Positions 25,643 through 34,482 of a DNA stretch of 64,000 nucleotides are shown piece after piece. The stretch's first letter is position 1. The number at the start of each line of letters is the position of its first letter. The position numbers and the translations under genes are program-made. The notes under the pieces are model-generated. The model was given only the letters and a program-made list of their open reading frames with translations. It was not told the origin of the DNA and did no database searches. This DNA comes from Alloscardovia theropitheci (GTDB lineage Bacteria > Actinomycetota > Actinomycetes > Actinomycetales > Bifidobacteriaceae): positions 248,001 through 312,000 of the forward strand of contig NZ_RXLP01000019.1 of the NCBI RefSeq assembly GCF_004332295.1. The letters run 5' to 3'.

Positions 25643-26542
25643 TTACTCTGTTTCTTTCGCTGTGGTAATAGCTTGGGTCATCTGACTGAAAAGTTCTTGG
25701 TATCCGCCAGGTGTAGCTGCTGGGAGTACTACTGTCTTAGCGTTTTCTGATTCAGAAAGTGAACGCATAACGTCCAAATACTGGTTAAACAGTACCACAT
25801 TGTTGACATCTTCAATATCCATGCCTACATTTTGAAGGCTCTTAATCTGATCAACGATACCGTTAGCAATTTCGCGACGATAATTTGCCTGACCTTCACC
25901 TTGAAGACGGGTTTTTTCAGCTTCCGCTGCTGCTTGTGCTTCGATAGCTATACGCTTTGCTTCGGAACGTTCGCGCGTTGCTTCCTTTTCGCGCTGGGCA
26001 GCGTTAATGGAATCCATTGCTGCCTTTACTTCCTCAGAAGGATCGATTGCTGTAATCAATGACTTAACTACAGTGAAACCAAAACGAGACATTTCAGTTC
26101 CTACGGTCTCCTGTACATCACGAGCTACATCATCCTTGCGAGCAAAGGCATCATCAAGAGAAAGTTGAGGAATAGCAGAGCGAAGAGCATCCTCCATGTA
26201 AGAGCGAAGCTGCCCGGCAGGATCTCCGAGCTCATAATAAGCTGTCGCAACGTTTGGTGCATCTACTCGGAACTGGGTAGAAACAACGACGTTAACAAAC
26301 ACGTTATCGAGGGTCTTTGTCTCAACACGAACCATAAGTTGCTGGACACGAAGACCAGTCTTATGAGCAACTCGATCGATAAATGGAATCTTGAAATGGA
26401 GACCAGCAAGACTTACAGTTTGGAATTTACCGAAGCGCTCGATAATATAGGCTTGCTGCTGTGGTACGACGTATGCGCAGCTCCATAAAACTGCGATTGC
26501 AATAATCGCTAGTACGATAGCTGGTAAGGAAATAATTGGCAT
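25643..26542 (-). CDS. SPFH/band 7 (stomatin-like) membrane protein
   Basis: A 299-residue protein with one N-terminal membrane segment (about 4-24) followed by the SPFH domain (VVPQQQAYIIERFGKFQTVSLAGLHFKIPFIDRV, VETKTLDNVFVNVVVSTQFRV) and a long Ala/Glu/Arg coiled coil (about 180-235: AAQREKEATRERSEAKRIAIEAQAAAEAEKTRLQGEGQA). It matches the QmcA/stomatin group, which forms large ring assemblies in the membrane and often controls membrane proteases. AAAAAGGAGAA precedes the start on the minus strand. No NfeD partner lies beside it. It appears to be transcribed alone. Confidence 0.9.
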   Translation of the reverse strand: MPIISLPAIVLAIIAIAVLWSCAYVVPQQQAYIIERFGKFQTVSLAGLHFKIPFIDRVAHKTGLRVQQLMVRVETKTLDNVFVNVVVSTQFRVDAPNVATAYYELGDPAGQLRSYMEDALRSAIPQLSLDDAFARKDDVARDVQETVGTEMSRFGFTVVKSLITAIDPSEEVKAAMDSINAAQREKEATRERSEAKRIAIEAQAAAEAEKTRLQGEGQANYRREIANGIVDQIKSLQNVGMDIEDVNNVVLFNQYLDVMRSLSESENAKTVVLPAATPGGYQELFSQMTQAITTAKETE

Positions 26543-26726
26543 TGCGTTCTCCTTTTTATTTGAATTATCATCTACACTAATCGTTCCTCTACCTAAACAG
26601 AAGAACCATATCGGGAGCTGATACAGATTTAGCAGAACTGTCCATCTCGTGAGAAATGGCAGGTAGAAAGGTTACTTGTGTAATGAATAAGACGAATTAT
26701 AGACGATGTAGATGCGTGAGGTATAG

Positions 26727-26753
26727 AAAAGGCTGCGTACTAGTTACGCAGCC
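26727..26753 (-). terminator. Terminator of the dps gene
   Basis: A perfect 9-bp stem (26731-26739 with 26745-26753) is followed on the minus strand by TTTTC, about 30 bases after the Dps stop codon. Confidence 0.85.
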
Positions 26754-26779
26754 AAAGAAATCAGCTATGCGGATTCTAA

Positions 26780-27259
26780 TTACTCTACGTGAGCGCGCAA
26801 GAACCACTGGAACTTCTCAAGATCTTGTACGTGATCTTGGATGATGTTAGAGCTGACTACATCAAGTTCATCCAATTCAGCGATAGCGTTGCGATCGTTA
26901 GCGATGAACTCATCATAGTACGCAATCAAAGCCTTGATATAGTCTTCAGTAGAACGAGTTCCACTCAATTCAAAGTCAGACCAATCGCGGTTGCGTACGA
27001 TAGCGTCTGCGCGACCATCTGGACTTCCACCGAGCTGAGAAATGCGTTCTGCTGATTCATCAGCTTGGTTGAGTACTACATCGACCTGTGGGTCAAGCAT
27101 TTCATGGACTGCGATGAAGTTAGGTCCAGAAACATTCCAATGCGCATGCTTTAAAACGAGTGCTGCTTCCTGCTCCTGGCTCAAACGGCTCTGCAAAATA
27201 GAAATTGCCTTCTCACTAGCTTCTTGGCTCAAACCAGCGATTGTGTAATTCAAAGACAT
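26780..27259 (-). CDS. dps: Dps-family ferritin-like DNA protection protein
   Basis: A 159-residue four-helix protein that assembles as a dodecamer, oxidises and stores iron, and protects DNA from peroxide. The ferroxidase ligands fit the family spacing: His40 (in HWNV), His52, Asp56 (VHEMLD), Asp67 and Glu71 (ADESAERI). The start at 27259 has AAAGGGA upstream, and the frame is open 25 codons further without a ribosome site. It is a single-gene transcript with its own terminator. The N-terminal tail is short and not basic, so DNA binding is not assured. Confidence 0.93.
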   Translation of the reverse strand: MSLNYTIAGLSQEASEKAISILQSRLSQEQEAALVLKHAHWNVSGPNFIAVHEMLDPQVDVVLNQADESAERISQLGGSPDGRADAIVRNRDWSDFELSGTRSTEDYIKALIAYYDEFIANDRNAIAELDELDVVSSNIIQDHVQDLEKFQWFLRAHVE

Positions 27260-27432
27260 GATATTTCCCTTTCTCGCATCGTGCGATATTGCTTCAATTT
27301 TACGTGCGAGGTAGCAAATGTTAAAGTTCACCACCCCGCAATGTCAGATAATTCACAATTGAGGGAACTCGTATATGCTCTTACGAAGCGAAGCTCCTAC
27401 ATTTATATTGCGCATTGAATTGATGAAGATAT

Positions 27433-28860
27433 TTAGCGAGAAATACGTTCTAATGATTCTCTCAGTGATAGTGATTGTTTATCGTCGTCTTTGTCGTCGG
27501 TTGCGGATGCGTTACTTGCAGCCTTTTCACCAGACTTCTCATGAGTATCTTCCGTCGAAGATTTCGCGGAATCGTTATCATGCTTTCTAACTTCGATAGT
27601 TTGGATTCTGCGACCGTCTACTTCAGTGACAACCATATCGTAACCGTCATCATCAGAGAGAACTTGTCCCTCATACCCTAATTCGCCTGTGTGGGCAATC
27701 ATATAGCCGGCAACGGTTTCGTACGGGCCATCATTGAGTTCTATACCCGAAACCTCGCGGAAGTCTTCAAGCGTCATTCCGCCTTCTATAGTGAGAATTC
27801 CGTTAACGAATGCACTCTGAGAAGCAGTTTCCCCGTCTTCTGGCAAGTCGTATTCATCATGAATATCACCGACAAGTTCTTCAGTAATATCTTCGAGAGT
27901 AACGATACCGTCTGTTCCGCCGTATTCATCGATAACAACTGCCAAATGAATACCACGCTTTCTCATAATGCTCATACTTGGCAAGATGCGTGATGTGCCA
28001 GGAAGCTGAATGATTTCGCGCGTAACATCGGAAACAGTTTTTGCATTGGGATCACGTACATCAAGCAAATCGCGCACATGGACGAATCCGAGAATATCGT
28101 CGAAGCTTTCACCTGTTACGGGGAAACGTGAGTAAGGCTGCTCGCGCACGAATGCTGCTGCTGCAGGAAGGCTCATCGTGCCATCAAGGAATACGACATC
28201 AGCACGAGGGCGCATAACTTCAGCAACAATGGTTTGTTCAGCTCCGAATACGTCTGCAAGGATTTCGCGTTCATCAGTACTTAATCGAGTATTAGAAGAA
28301 ACAAGTACACGTAATTCATCATTGCTTACTTCACTTTCTACTTCGTTCGGATCAAAACCAAGCAAGCGCACGATACCGTTGGTATTTTTTCCAATGAGCC
28401 ATACAATTGGAGATGTAATCGTTGCAAAGACGTCAATAGTTGGGACCATTGCACGAGCAATTTGCTCACTTTGCTGTAATGCGATACGTTTTGGAACAAG
28501 TTCCGAGATGACAATTGAGAAGTAAGAAATAAGAAGTGTAAGAACGACCATTGTCAGCCCACTTGCTACTGCCTCACTCATCCCCCATGATGTGAGAATT
28601 GGGACGATATGTGGTGATAGTGAGCTCGCACCAAAGGATGCGGATAAGAATCCAGCAAGCGTCACACCAATTTGAAGAGCTGAGAGGAATCGGTTGGGGT
28701 CGCGTGCGACTTGTGCGACGTGAGCACCGCGTTCATCTTCTTGTTCCATACGTTCGATTTGGCTAGATCGAAGTGACACAAGAGCCATTTCGGTTCCTGA
28801 GAATACGCTTCCCACGAGCATGAAGACGAAAATGAAGAAAATGTTAAGCCAGACGGGCAT
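27433..28860 (-). CDS. CNNM/CorC-type membrane protein with DUF21 and CBS domains
   Basis: A 475-residue protein: DUF21 transmembrane domain (about 1-185, with GTEMALVSLRSSQIERM and four helices), a paired CBS module (about 200-330: RPRADVVFLDGT, FPVTGESFDDILGFVHVRDLL, SIMRKRGIHLAVVIDEYGGTDGIVTLEDITEELVGDI) and a CorC/HlyC C-terminal domain. An acidic and Lys-rich tail of about 50 residues follows. Such proteins export magnesium or cobalt, or regulate divalent cations; older names call them hemolysins. The start at 28860 has AGGA upstream; the frame extends 14 codons further. The carbonic anhydrase gene lies upstream on the same strand. Confidence 0.9.
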   Translation of the reverse strand: MPVWLNIFFIFVFMLVGSVFSGTEMALVSLRSSQIERMEQEDERGAHVAQVARDPNRFLSALQIGVTLAGFLSASFGASSLSPHIVPILTSWGMSEAVASGLTMVVLTLLISYFSIVISELVPKRIALQQSEQIARAMVPTIDVFATITSPIVWLIGKNTNGIVRLLGFDPNEVESEVSNDELRVLVSSNTRLSTDEREILADVFGAEQTIVAEVMRPRADVVFLDGTMSLPAAAAFVREQPYSRFPVTGESFDDILGFVHVRDLLDVRDPNAKTVSDVTREIIQLPGTSRILPSMSIMRKRGIHLAVVIDEYGGTDGIVTLEDITEELVGDIHDEYDLPEDGETASQSAFVNGILTIEGGMTLEDFREVSGIELNDGPYETVAGYMIAHTGELGYEGQVLSDDDGYDMVVTEVDGRRIQTIEVRKHDNDSAKSSTEDTHEKSGEKAASNASATDDKDDDKQSLSLRESLERISR

Positions 28861-28969
28861 GGAGTTCCTACTTTGTTTGACTATTGTAACTATACGATAC
28901 AATCGATGATTATCGAGATCACCGCGTGATTGTTGAATGCATTATTAAATGCTGATTTCGTAATAAATT

Positions 28970-29572
28970 TTAGAAGCTGAGAACTTCTACTAAACCATTC
29001 GACATCGTATAACGAGCGCCCACAATCTTAAGTTCTTCTTGTGCAAGTGCACGCGCGATAATTGGGCTACGCTCTACGAGTTGCATAATAAGTATAGAAA
29101 TATGAATTCGCTCTACATCAGCTTGGGATTCAGCATCTTCAGAAGCTTCAATTGTTCCAGCAGCTTGCTCGATAGAATATCGCAATGATTCAGGTGCATT
29201 ACCAGTCTTCGCATAATCCATAGCTGCTTCGAGAAGTCCGCAATGTTCATGGCTCATAACGACAATAACTGATACATGAAGGACGTCTACAGCGTATTCC
29301 AAAGAATTAATAATTGCTTGATCAAGGACAGCCCCAGCGCTACGGACGGTGAAAAGATCGCCAAGACCTTCGTCAAAAATTATTTCAGGGGCTACGCGAG
29401 AATCGCTACATGCTAAAACAGCGGCAGAAGGATTTTGACCATCGCATAAGCTTTTGCGAGTATCAGCATCTTGCCATGGGTGCACAGCCTCACCACGTGC
29501 AAAGCGCTTATTGCCCTCAAGCATGCGGGTCCATACAGAATTTGCTTGGTTTTCATCAGCTAGTTCAGTCAT
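28970..29572 (-). CDS. Beta-class carbonic anhydrase
   Basis: A 200-residue zinc enzyme interconverting CO2 and bicarbonate. The ligands are clear: Cys55 and Asp57 in ACSDSRV, His108 and Cys111 in SHEHCGL, with Arg59 completing the Asp-Arg dyad. It lies just downstream of PEP carboxylase on the same strand, which uses bicarbonate, so the two probably cooperate metabolically, although a terminator separates them. No ribosome site is apparent before the ATG, suggesting a leaderless or weakly initiated message. Confidence 0.95.
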   Translation of the reverse strand: MTELADENQANSVWTRMLEGNKRFARGEAVHPWQDADTRKSLCDGQNPSAAVLACSDSRVAPEIIFDEGLGDLFTVRSAGAVLDQAIINSLEYAVDVLHVSVIVVMSHEHCGLLEAAMDYAKTGNAPESLRYSIEQAAGTIEASEDAESQADVERIHISILIMQLVERSPIIARALAQEELKIVGARYTMSNGLVEVLSF

Positions 29573-29677
29573 ACAAGTAAGTCTACTCGCAGAGGTTTAC
29601 GGGGAAGTAATTATCATGCTCTCGTCGAACTTTAGGCTTGCTCGCGTAAAGAGGCTCGTCTGGAAGGATGATAGGAA

Positions 29678-29725
29678 AAATATAAGTGCTATCTATAACA
29701 ATCGTATAGATAGCACTTATATTTT
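29678..29725 (-). terminator. Terminator of the PEP carboxylase gene
   Basis: A perfect stem of at least 16 bp (29682-29697 with 29705-29720) with a 7-nt loop is flanked by A/T runs. On the minus strand it ends with ATATTTTTCC, closing the ppc transcript. Confidence 0.88.
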
Positions 29726-29748
29726 ATTTTTCAATACCGAGGCTAATA

Positions 29749-32505
29749 TCAGCCCGTATTTTGGAGTCCTGCAGAGACTCCGCTTACAGTGCACAAAATG
29801 AGGTAGATATAATCACCGATTTGTGATTCGCTCAGCTCTTCCTTATCGACACGACGGCGCAAAGTCTTAAGCGCGAGCACTTGTGCCAGGGAAAGAGCGT
29901 CCACATATGGGGAACGAAGTTTCACCATCATGCCTAGAGTATGTGAAAGCTGCAATGGCCATTCAGCGCCCTTAATAGCGAGAACCCACTTACGGGTCAG
30001 AGCCATCTCATCCAAAACCTTGGCACTCAAGTCTTCGCGGTCACCCATACTCAGATACATGCGAGCAATACGCTGATCTGTCTTTGCAATGGACATCTCA
30101 ATGTTGTCAATAAAGGTATTGAACAATGGCCATGTCTTATATGCTTCCTGAAGCGTAGCTAAGTCGCCAAATTGCTGGCAAGCGCTACCAAGTCCGTACC
30201 ATGCTGCGAGGTTGATACGTGCCTGTGACCATGAGAAGACCCACGGAATGGTTCGCAAATCGTCAAGGGACTTTGCTCCAAGACCTCGCTTTGCTGGGCG
30301 AGAGCCAATAGGGAGCAAACCAACTTCAGTAAGTGGAGTCACGATAGAGAACCATGGTGCGAAATCGTCGCTCTCGAGCAAGTCTAGGAATCGCTTATGT
30401 GAAGCAGCATCGAGTACCTGAGCCATTGGAGCAAACTTGCGGGTCATCTCCGTATTTGTCTTTTCCACTGATGGAGCGGACTGAAGCAGAGTAGCTGCTG
30501 CTACGGATTCTACGTGGCGTGTAGCTAAAACAGGGTTGCCATAACGAGCGAAGATAACTTCTCCCTGCTCGGTTAACTTAAAACGACAGTTTACTGAGCC
30601 AACTGGCTGCGCCAAAACTGCTCGGTTAGCAGGTCCGCCGCCTCGCCCTACTGCGCCACCACGCCCATGGAAGAGAGTGACATCAATATTATTTTCCTTC
30701 GCCCACACAGCAATCTTTTCCTGTGCGCGGTGAAGAGCAAGAGTTGCGGAAGTTGGGCCAGCGTCCTTAGAAGAATCCGAATAGCCGAGCATGACTTCCA
30801 TGCGACGTCCTGTTTCCTTCAAACGCTGCTGAACTTCAGGAATCTTGATGATGTCCTCAAGTACAGAAACAGAGTTTTCCAAATCCTCAAGTTGCTCGAA
30901 GAGTGGAATAACATCCAAAACCGGGGCAGCTGAAGGATCAGCAAAAGCCAGACGGTTAAGTTCATATACATCACGAACGTTCTGAGCAGACTTCGAGAAG
31001 GAAATAAGGTAACGTCCAGCAGCCTTTCGACCGTGACGGCGCTGAATCCAACCGATTGCACGGAAAGTATCAAGAACTTCAACAGTCATTGGTTGAAGCT
31101 CGCCGCGCTCGCCATGCAGACCGTGTTCGCGAATATCTTCCAAAGCACGAGCATGTACTACGGAGTGCTGACGGAATTCCATTTCGACCATATGGAAGCC
31201 GAATGTTTCCACTCGCCAAATTAATGCCTGAATATCGCCGTATGCGATGCGCGTAGCACCAGCTTGGGCAAGAGAACGCTGAACGATGCGAAGTTCTGCA
31301 AGGAATTCCTCTGCGCTGTGGTACATCAAATCAGCATCGCGCTCAACGGTTGCATTCAAACGATCTGCCATGACGAGCATAGCTGCACGATGAGGTTCAC
31401 TAGTTGAGATGAGGGCTGCATTACTTGTGAGCTGTTCACTCATTTCAATTTGGCGGCTCCATAGTGCTTTCATCTCGTCATTAGCTGGAGTTGTGTTCGT
31501 CTCGACAGTCAAACGAGTAGCGGTAGTACGAGTTGCCTCAGCGAGCTTTGAAACCATGTGGTCGTAATATTTACGTGCTACAGCGCGGGAAACCTTAGCA
31601 GTTACGTTCGGATTGCCATCGCGGTCAGTTCCGACCCAGCTACCTGGGTGGAAGAATGCCGGGCAAACAGGTGGAACAGTTCCAGCTTTCGATCCCAAAA
31701 TCCAATCGTCAAAACGACGGTAAACATTTGGAATAACGTCGAAGAGAGCGCTGTCAAAGACGTCAATAACGGTATCCGCCTCTTCAACTGGTGTCGGCTT
31801 TTTCAAACCAATAGGAGAAGTGCGGAACAAAGAATCAATTTCCGAATGAAGACGACGATCAATTTCTGCACGATCAGAACCGCCGGTGTGGTAACGCAAT
31901 TCGAGGAATGCGGCAATACGACGAATCTTGCCTTCAACTGCCTTACGACGTGCTTCAGTAGGGTGAGCCGTGAACACAGGGTGGAATTCAAGCTTTTCCA
32001 AAAGCTCGTTAGCTCCTGCTAAGCCGACCTCATCAATGAGCTGCTTATAAGCAACGGTTAATTCGTTAACCGGATCAGTGGCAGCATGAGTGTCTACATG
32101 TGATTCGCGATCTTTGAGAACAGATACGCGATAGTTTTCTTCGCATAAGTTTGCGAGATGGAAATAGACAGTAAATGCGCGTGAAAGCATCGTAGCGTCT
32201 TTAAGAGAAGAATCCTCAAGTAATTGGTACGCTTTTTCAAGACTTTCAGCAGCAATACTTCGAGCATCAGCTGCACTTTCTTGATGAATATCACTCGCAA
32301 TTATTACATCTTCGCGAAGCTCATCAAACTGCGAAAGAAGTTCGGCATCGTACTCGCCAAGAACATTGCGAAGCATATCCAAGCATAAATCCAAATTTGC
32401 CTGAAGTCGCTCAGGTAATGTTTTACGCTGTGATTGCGCATTATTTTCTGTGTTTTCTTTTAGCTCAGGCGCTAATTGAGATTGCGCCTGTGTCGTTTCA
32501 GCCAT
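29749..32505 (-). CDS. ppc: Phosphoenolpyruvate carboxylase
   Basis: A 918-residue enzyme that carboxylates PEP with bicarbonate to oxaloacetate, refilling the partial TCA cycle. The catalytic motifs are intact: VFTAHPTEARRKAV (His near residue 181), GYSDSSKDAG, and FHGRGGAVGRGGGP; the C-terminus is the conserved QNTG. The start at 32505 has GGAGG 5 bases before it, with an ATG five codons upstream as alternative. The first 30 residues are Gln/Glu-rich and outside the fold. The carbonic anhydrase gene next to it supplies the bicarbonate link. Confidence 0.96.
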   Translation of the reverse strand: MAETTQAQSQLAPELKENTENNAQSQRKTLPERLQANLDLCLDMLRNVLGEYDAELLSQFDELREDVIIASDIHQESAADARSIAAESLEKAYQLLEDSSLKDATMLSRAFTVYFHLANLCEENYRVSVLKDRESHVDTHAATDPVNELTVAYKQLIDEVGLAGANELLEKLEFHPVFTAHPTEARRKAVEGKIRRIAAFLELRYHTGGSDRAEIDRRLHSEIDSLFRTSPIGLKKPTPVEEADTVIDVFDSALFDVIPNVYRRFDDWILGSKAGTVPPVCPAFFHPGSWVGTDRDGNPNVTAKVSRAVARKYYDHMVSKLAEATRTTATRLTVETNTTPANDEMKALWSRQIEMSEQLTSNAALISTSEPHRAAMLVMADRLNATVERDADLMYHSAEEFLAELRIVQRSLAQAGATRIAYGDIQALIWRVETFGFHMVEMEFRQHSVVHARALEDIREHGLHGERGELQPMTVEVLDTFRAIGWIQRRHGRKAAGRYLISFSKSAQNVRDVYELNRLAFADPSAAPVLDVIPLFEQLEDLENSVSVLEDIIKIPEVQQRLKETGRRMEVMLGYSDSSKDAGPTSATLALHRAQEKIAVWAKENNIDVTLFHGRGGAVGRGGGPANRAVLAQPVGSVNCRFKLTEQGEVIFARYGNPVLATRHVESVAAATLLQSAPSVEKTNTEMTRKFAPMAQVLDAASHKRFLDLLESDDFAPWFSIVTPLTEVGLLPIGSRPAKRGLGAKSLDDLRTIPWVFSWSQARINLAAWYGLGSACQQFGDLATLQEAYKTWPLFNTFIDNIEMSIAKTDQRIARMYLSMGDREDLSAKVLDEMALTRKWVLAIKGAEWPLQLSHTLGMMVKLRSPYVDALSLAQVLALKTLRRRVDKEELSESQIGDYIYLILCTVSGVSAGLQNTG

Positions 32506-32856
32506 AGGACCTCCATCCAACCTTCGTGGTTGCTCGGTCTTTTAACTATCTGAGGCTCCTCCCCAGTTATGTGAGTTAAACGTTGCGAACCCAAAGCCAC
32601 TTAGGTACTGATTAACCTGACATTTTTAGTGTACGCCTGTGGGGGCGACGAGGAAACGGCGATTTTATAAAAGGTGGTCAAAGGATGGTCAATTTTTTGA
32701 GAATTTAGCAAGATTGAGTAGAAATTGAGGAGTTTCGCAGTACCGCCTGCTGTGAAAACATCTGTAGAGCACTGTGTCAAGACCCGCGAGACAATGTATT
32801 TGTAGAGCATTAATTAGTAATTGGTCGAACCATATATTACGAAGTCAGGTATCCCC
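32506..32856. other. Divergent intergenic region between ppc and thrE-like gene
   Basis: This 351-base gap must carry the promoters of both divergent genes. No clear gene or RNA was seen. A 9-base direct repeat, TGTAGAGCA, occurs at 32763-32771 and 32801-32809, 38 bases apart, before the exporter gene. Confidence 0.5.
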
Positions 32857-34389
32857 ATGAGTAAGAATGACGTAAGAATTTCGAGCAATGTTCATCAATC
32901 AACTCGTACTCAGTATCCACAGCATCGTCATTCCATTCCACTCGATATGGACGATATTAAGGCAGATCTCGATACTCCTTTAAAGGACGCATGCTTGGCG
33001 GCAAAAGCAAGTGTTATTGTGCGAACGGGGTATCTCGATTTGAGTGCAGGGACAGGAAGTTACCGAGTTAAGGAAATTATGAATCGGCTCGGATATGCGT
33101 TAGGCGTCTATGTTCGTGCTGATGTAAATCTCACTAGTATTGAGGCATCGTGCTCTGATGGGAAAGACCGTGTGACAGAAGTTGTTGATTTGCCCACAGT
33201 AGGTGTAAACACTGAACGTATCTGGCAGATGGAGCATTTCGCCGATTGGATTACAGTGAGCCTCGGTTATGAAGGCGAATATCATACAGAGGAATCTCTT
33301 GTTAATGCGCAAGCGCAAGATTACGGTTTTGATAATCGTTCAGTGAATGCGCGACAAGAACATGCTCATGCGCCTTCGAACCAATCGCAGAAAATTCAAG
33401 AAATTACAGTCCGCGAAGCTCATGCCCGTCTTGATGCTATCGAAAAGAAACCACGCTTATATAATCCATGGATGCAAGCGTTTGGTTCAGCAGTAGCATG
33501 CGCATGCTTCGTCTTTTTACTCGGCGGCGCATCATATGACATTATTGGCGCGTTTGTAGGAGCGGGCGCTGGGCAGTTGGCGCGAAGTCGTTTGAATGCT
33601 CGCCGCCTTAATCAATTCGTCGGTGTAGGCCTTGGTGTGATTATAGCAGCATTGGTTACTATCGCTACCCTACGTGTTATCGGATTTGTTGACCCGAGTG
33701 CCTTAGGTCATGACACCGCATATATCGGCGCTATTTTGTTCATCGTACCGGGATTCCCGTTGATTACGGGAGGGCTCGATTTTGCTAAGCTAGACTTCCC
33801 CTCGGGGCTTCAACGTATCACGTATTTCTTATGCATTGTAGGCGTGGGAACTCTCGCCGCATGGGTTGTTGCTTCGATGGTGGGATTGAGTCCTAGTGGC
33901 TTCGAATCTCCTCAGCTTCCGGTGGCGTTAGAAATTTCCCTTATCTTTATAACTGCGATTGGTGGCGTCTGGGGATTCTCCGTGTTGTTTAATTCGCCGT
34001 GGAAAATGGCTTTAGTAGCTGGAATTATCGGTGCATGTGCAGATACTGCTCGTCTTATTATGGTTAATTATTTCAGCATGTCTTTGGAATTAGCTGCGTT
34101 CTTAGGAGCTCTTATTGCCGGGCTTTTGGCGTCAGCATGGAGAATTTCTGTACGTCATGGTTATTTACCTGCACGTCTTGGATTCCCTCGGATTACTTTG
34201 ACCGTACCAGCAATAGTGATTATGGTTCCGGGGCTTTATATGTATCGAGCAGTGTATGAATTAGGCAATTTACATACGGTCAGCGCGCTTGACTGGATAT
34301 TCCGCGCAATGCTTGTTATCGTTGGGCTGCCAATTGGGTTAGCTTGTGCGCGAATTCTTACCGATAAGAGCTGGCGTTACGATGTGTAA
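32857..34389 (+). CDS. ThrE-type threonine/serine exporter
   Basis: A 510-residue protein joining the two ThrE parts in one chain: a cytoplasmic N-terminal half (DUF1212, about 40-200, with TGYLDLSAGTGSYRVKEIMNRLG) and about ten membrane helices (from about 205), ending in the ThrE_2-like region. FGSAVACACFVFLLGG and FIVPGFPLITGGLDFAKLDFPSGLQR are typical of the family. It exports threonine and serine in corynebacteria. The start at 32857 is an ATG with a modest ribosome site; an in-frame TTG at 32821 is less likely. It is transcribed away from ppc. Confidence 0.88.
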   Translation: MSKNDVRISSNVHQSTRTQYPQHRHSIPLDMDDIKADLDTPLKDACLAAKASVIVRTGYLDLSAGTGSYRVKEIMNRLGYALGVYVRADVNLTSIEASCSDGKDRVTEVVDLPTVGVNTERIWQMEHFADWITVSLGYEGEYHTEESLVNAQAQDYGFDNRSVNARQEHAHAPSNQSQKIQEITVREAHARLDAIEKKPRLYNPWMQAFGSAVACACFVFLLGGASYDIIGAFVGAGAGQLARSRLNARRLNQFVGVGLGVIIAALVTIATLRVIGFVDPSALGHDTAYIGAILFIVPGFPLITGGLDFAKLDFPSGLQRITYFLCIVGVGTLAAWVVASMVGLSPSGFESPQLPVALEISLIFITAIGGVWGFSVLFNSPWKMALVAGIIGACADTARLIMVNYFSMSLELAAFLGALIAGLLASAWRISVRHGYLPARLGFPRITLTVPAIVIMVPGLYMYRAVYELGNLHTVSALDWIFRAMLVIVGLPIGLACARILTDKSWRYDV

Positions 34390-34482
34390 TGAAGTCTTAT
34401 AACGGTGCAGAGTTTGATAAAGGGACATCAAGTTTAGCGGTTAAAGAACAGTTGTCGTGACGGTTCGTGCACAATAATAAGT

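Noticed and set aside
25502..25750. 82-codon plus-strand frame with GTG start behind the SD-like loop
   Set aside because: It runs through the terminator hairpin and into the antisense of the SPFH gene, and its residues look non-protein-like; the SD match is better explained as a loop in a fold.
26656..26844. 62-codon plus-strand frame overlapping the dps terminator and 3' end
   Set aside because: Highly basic, antisense to dps and spans its terminator; no supporting features.
32763..32809. Direct repeat TGTAGAGCA before the exporter gene
   Set aside because: Nine bases at 38-base spacing in an A+T-rich region may be chance; no dyad or promoter element coincides.
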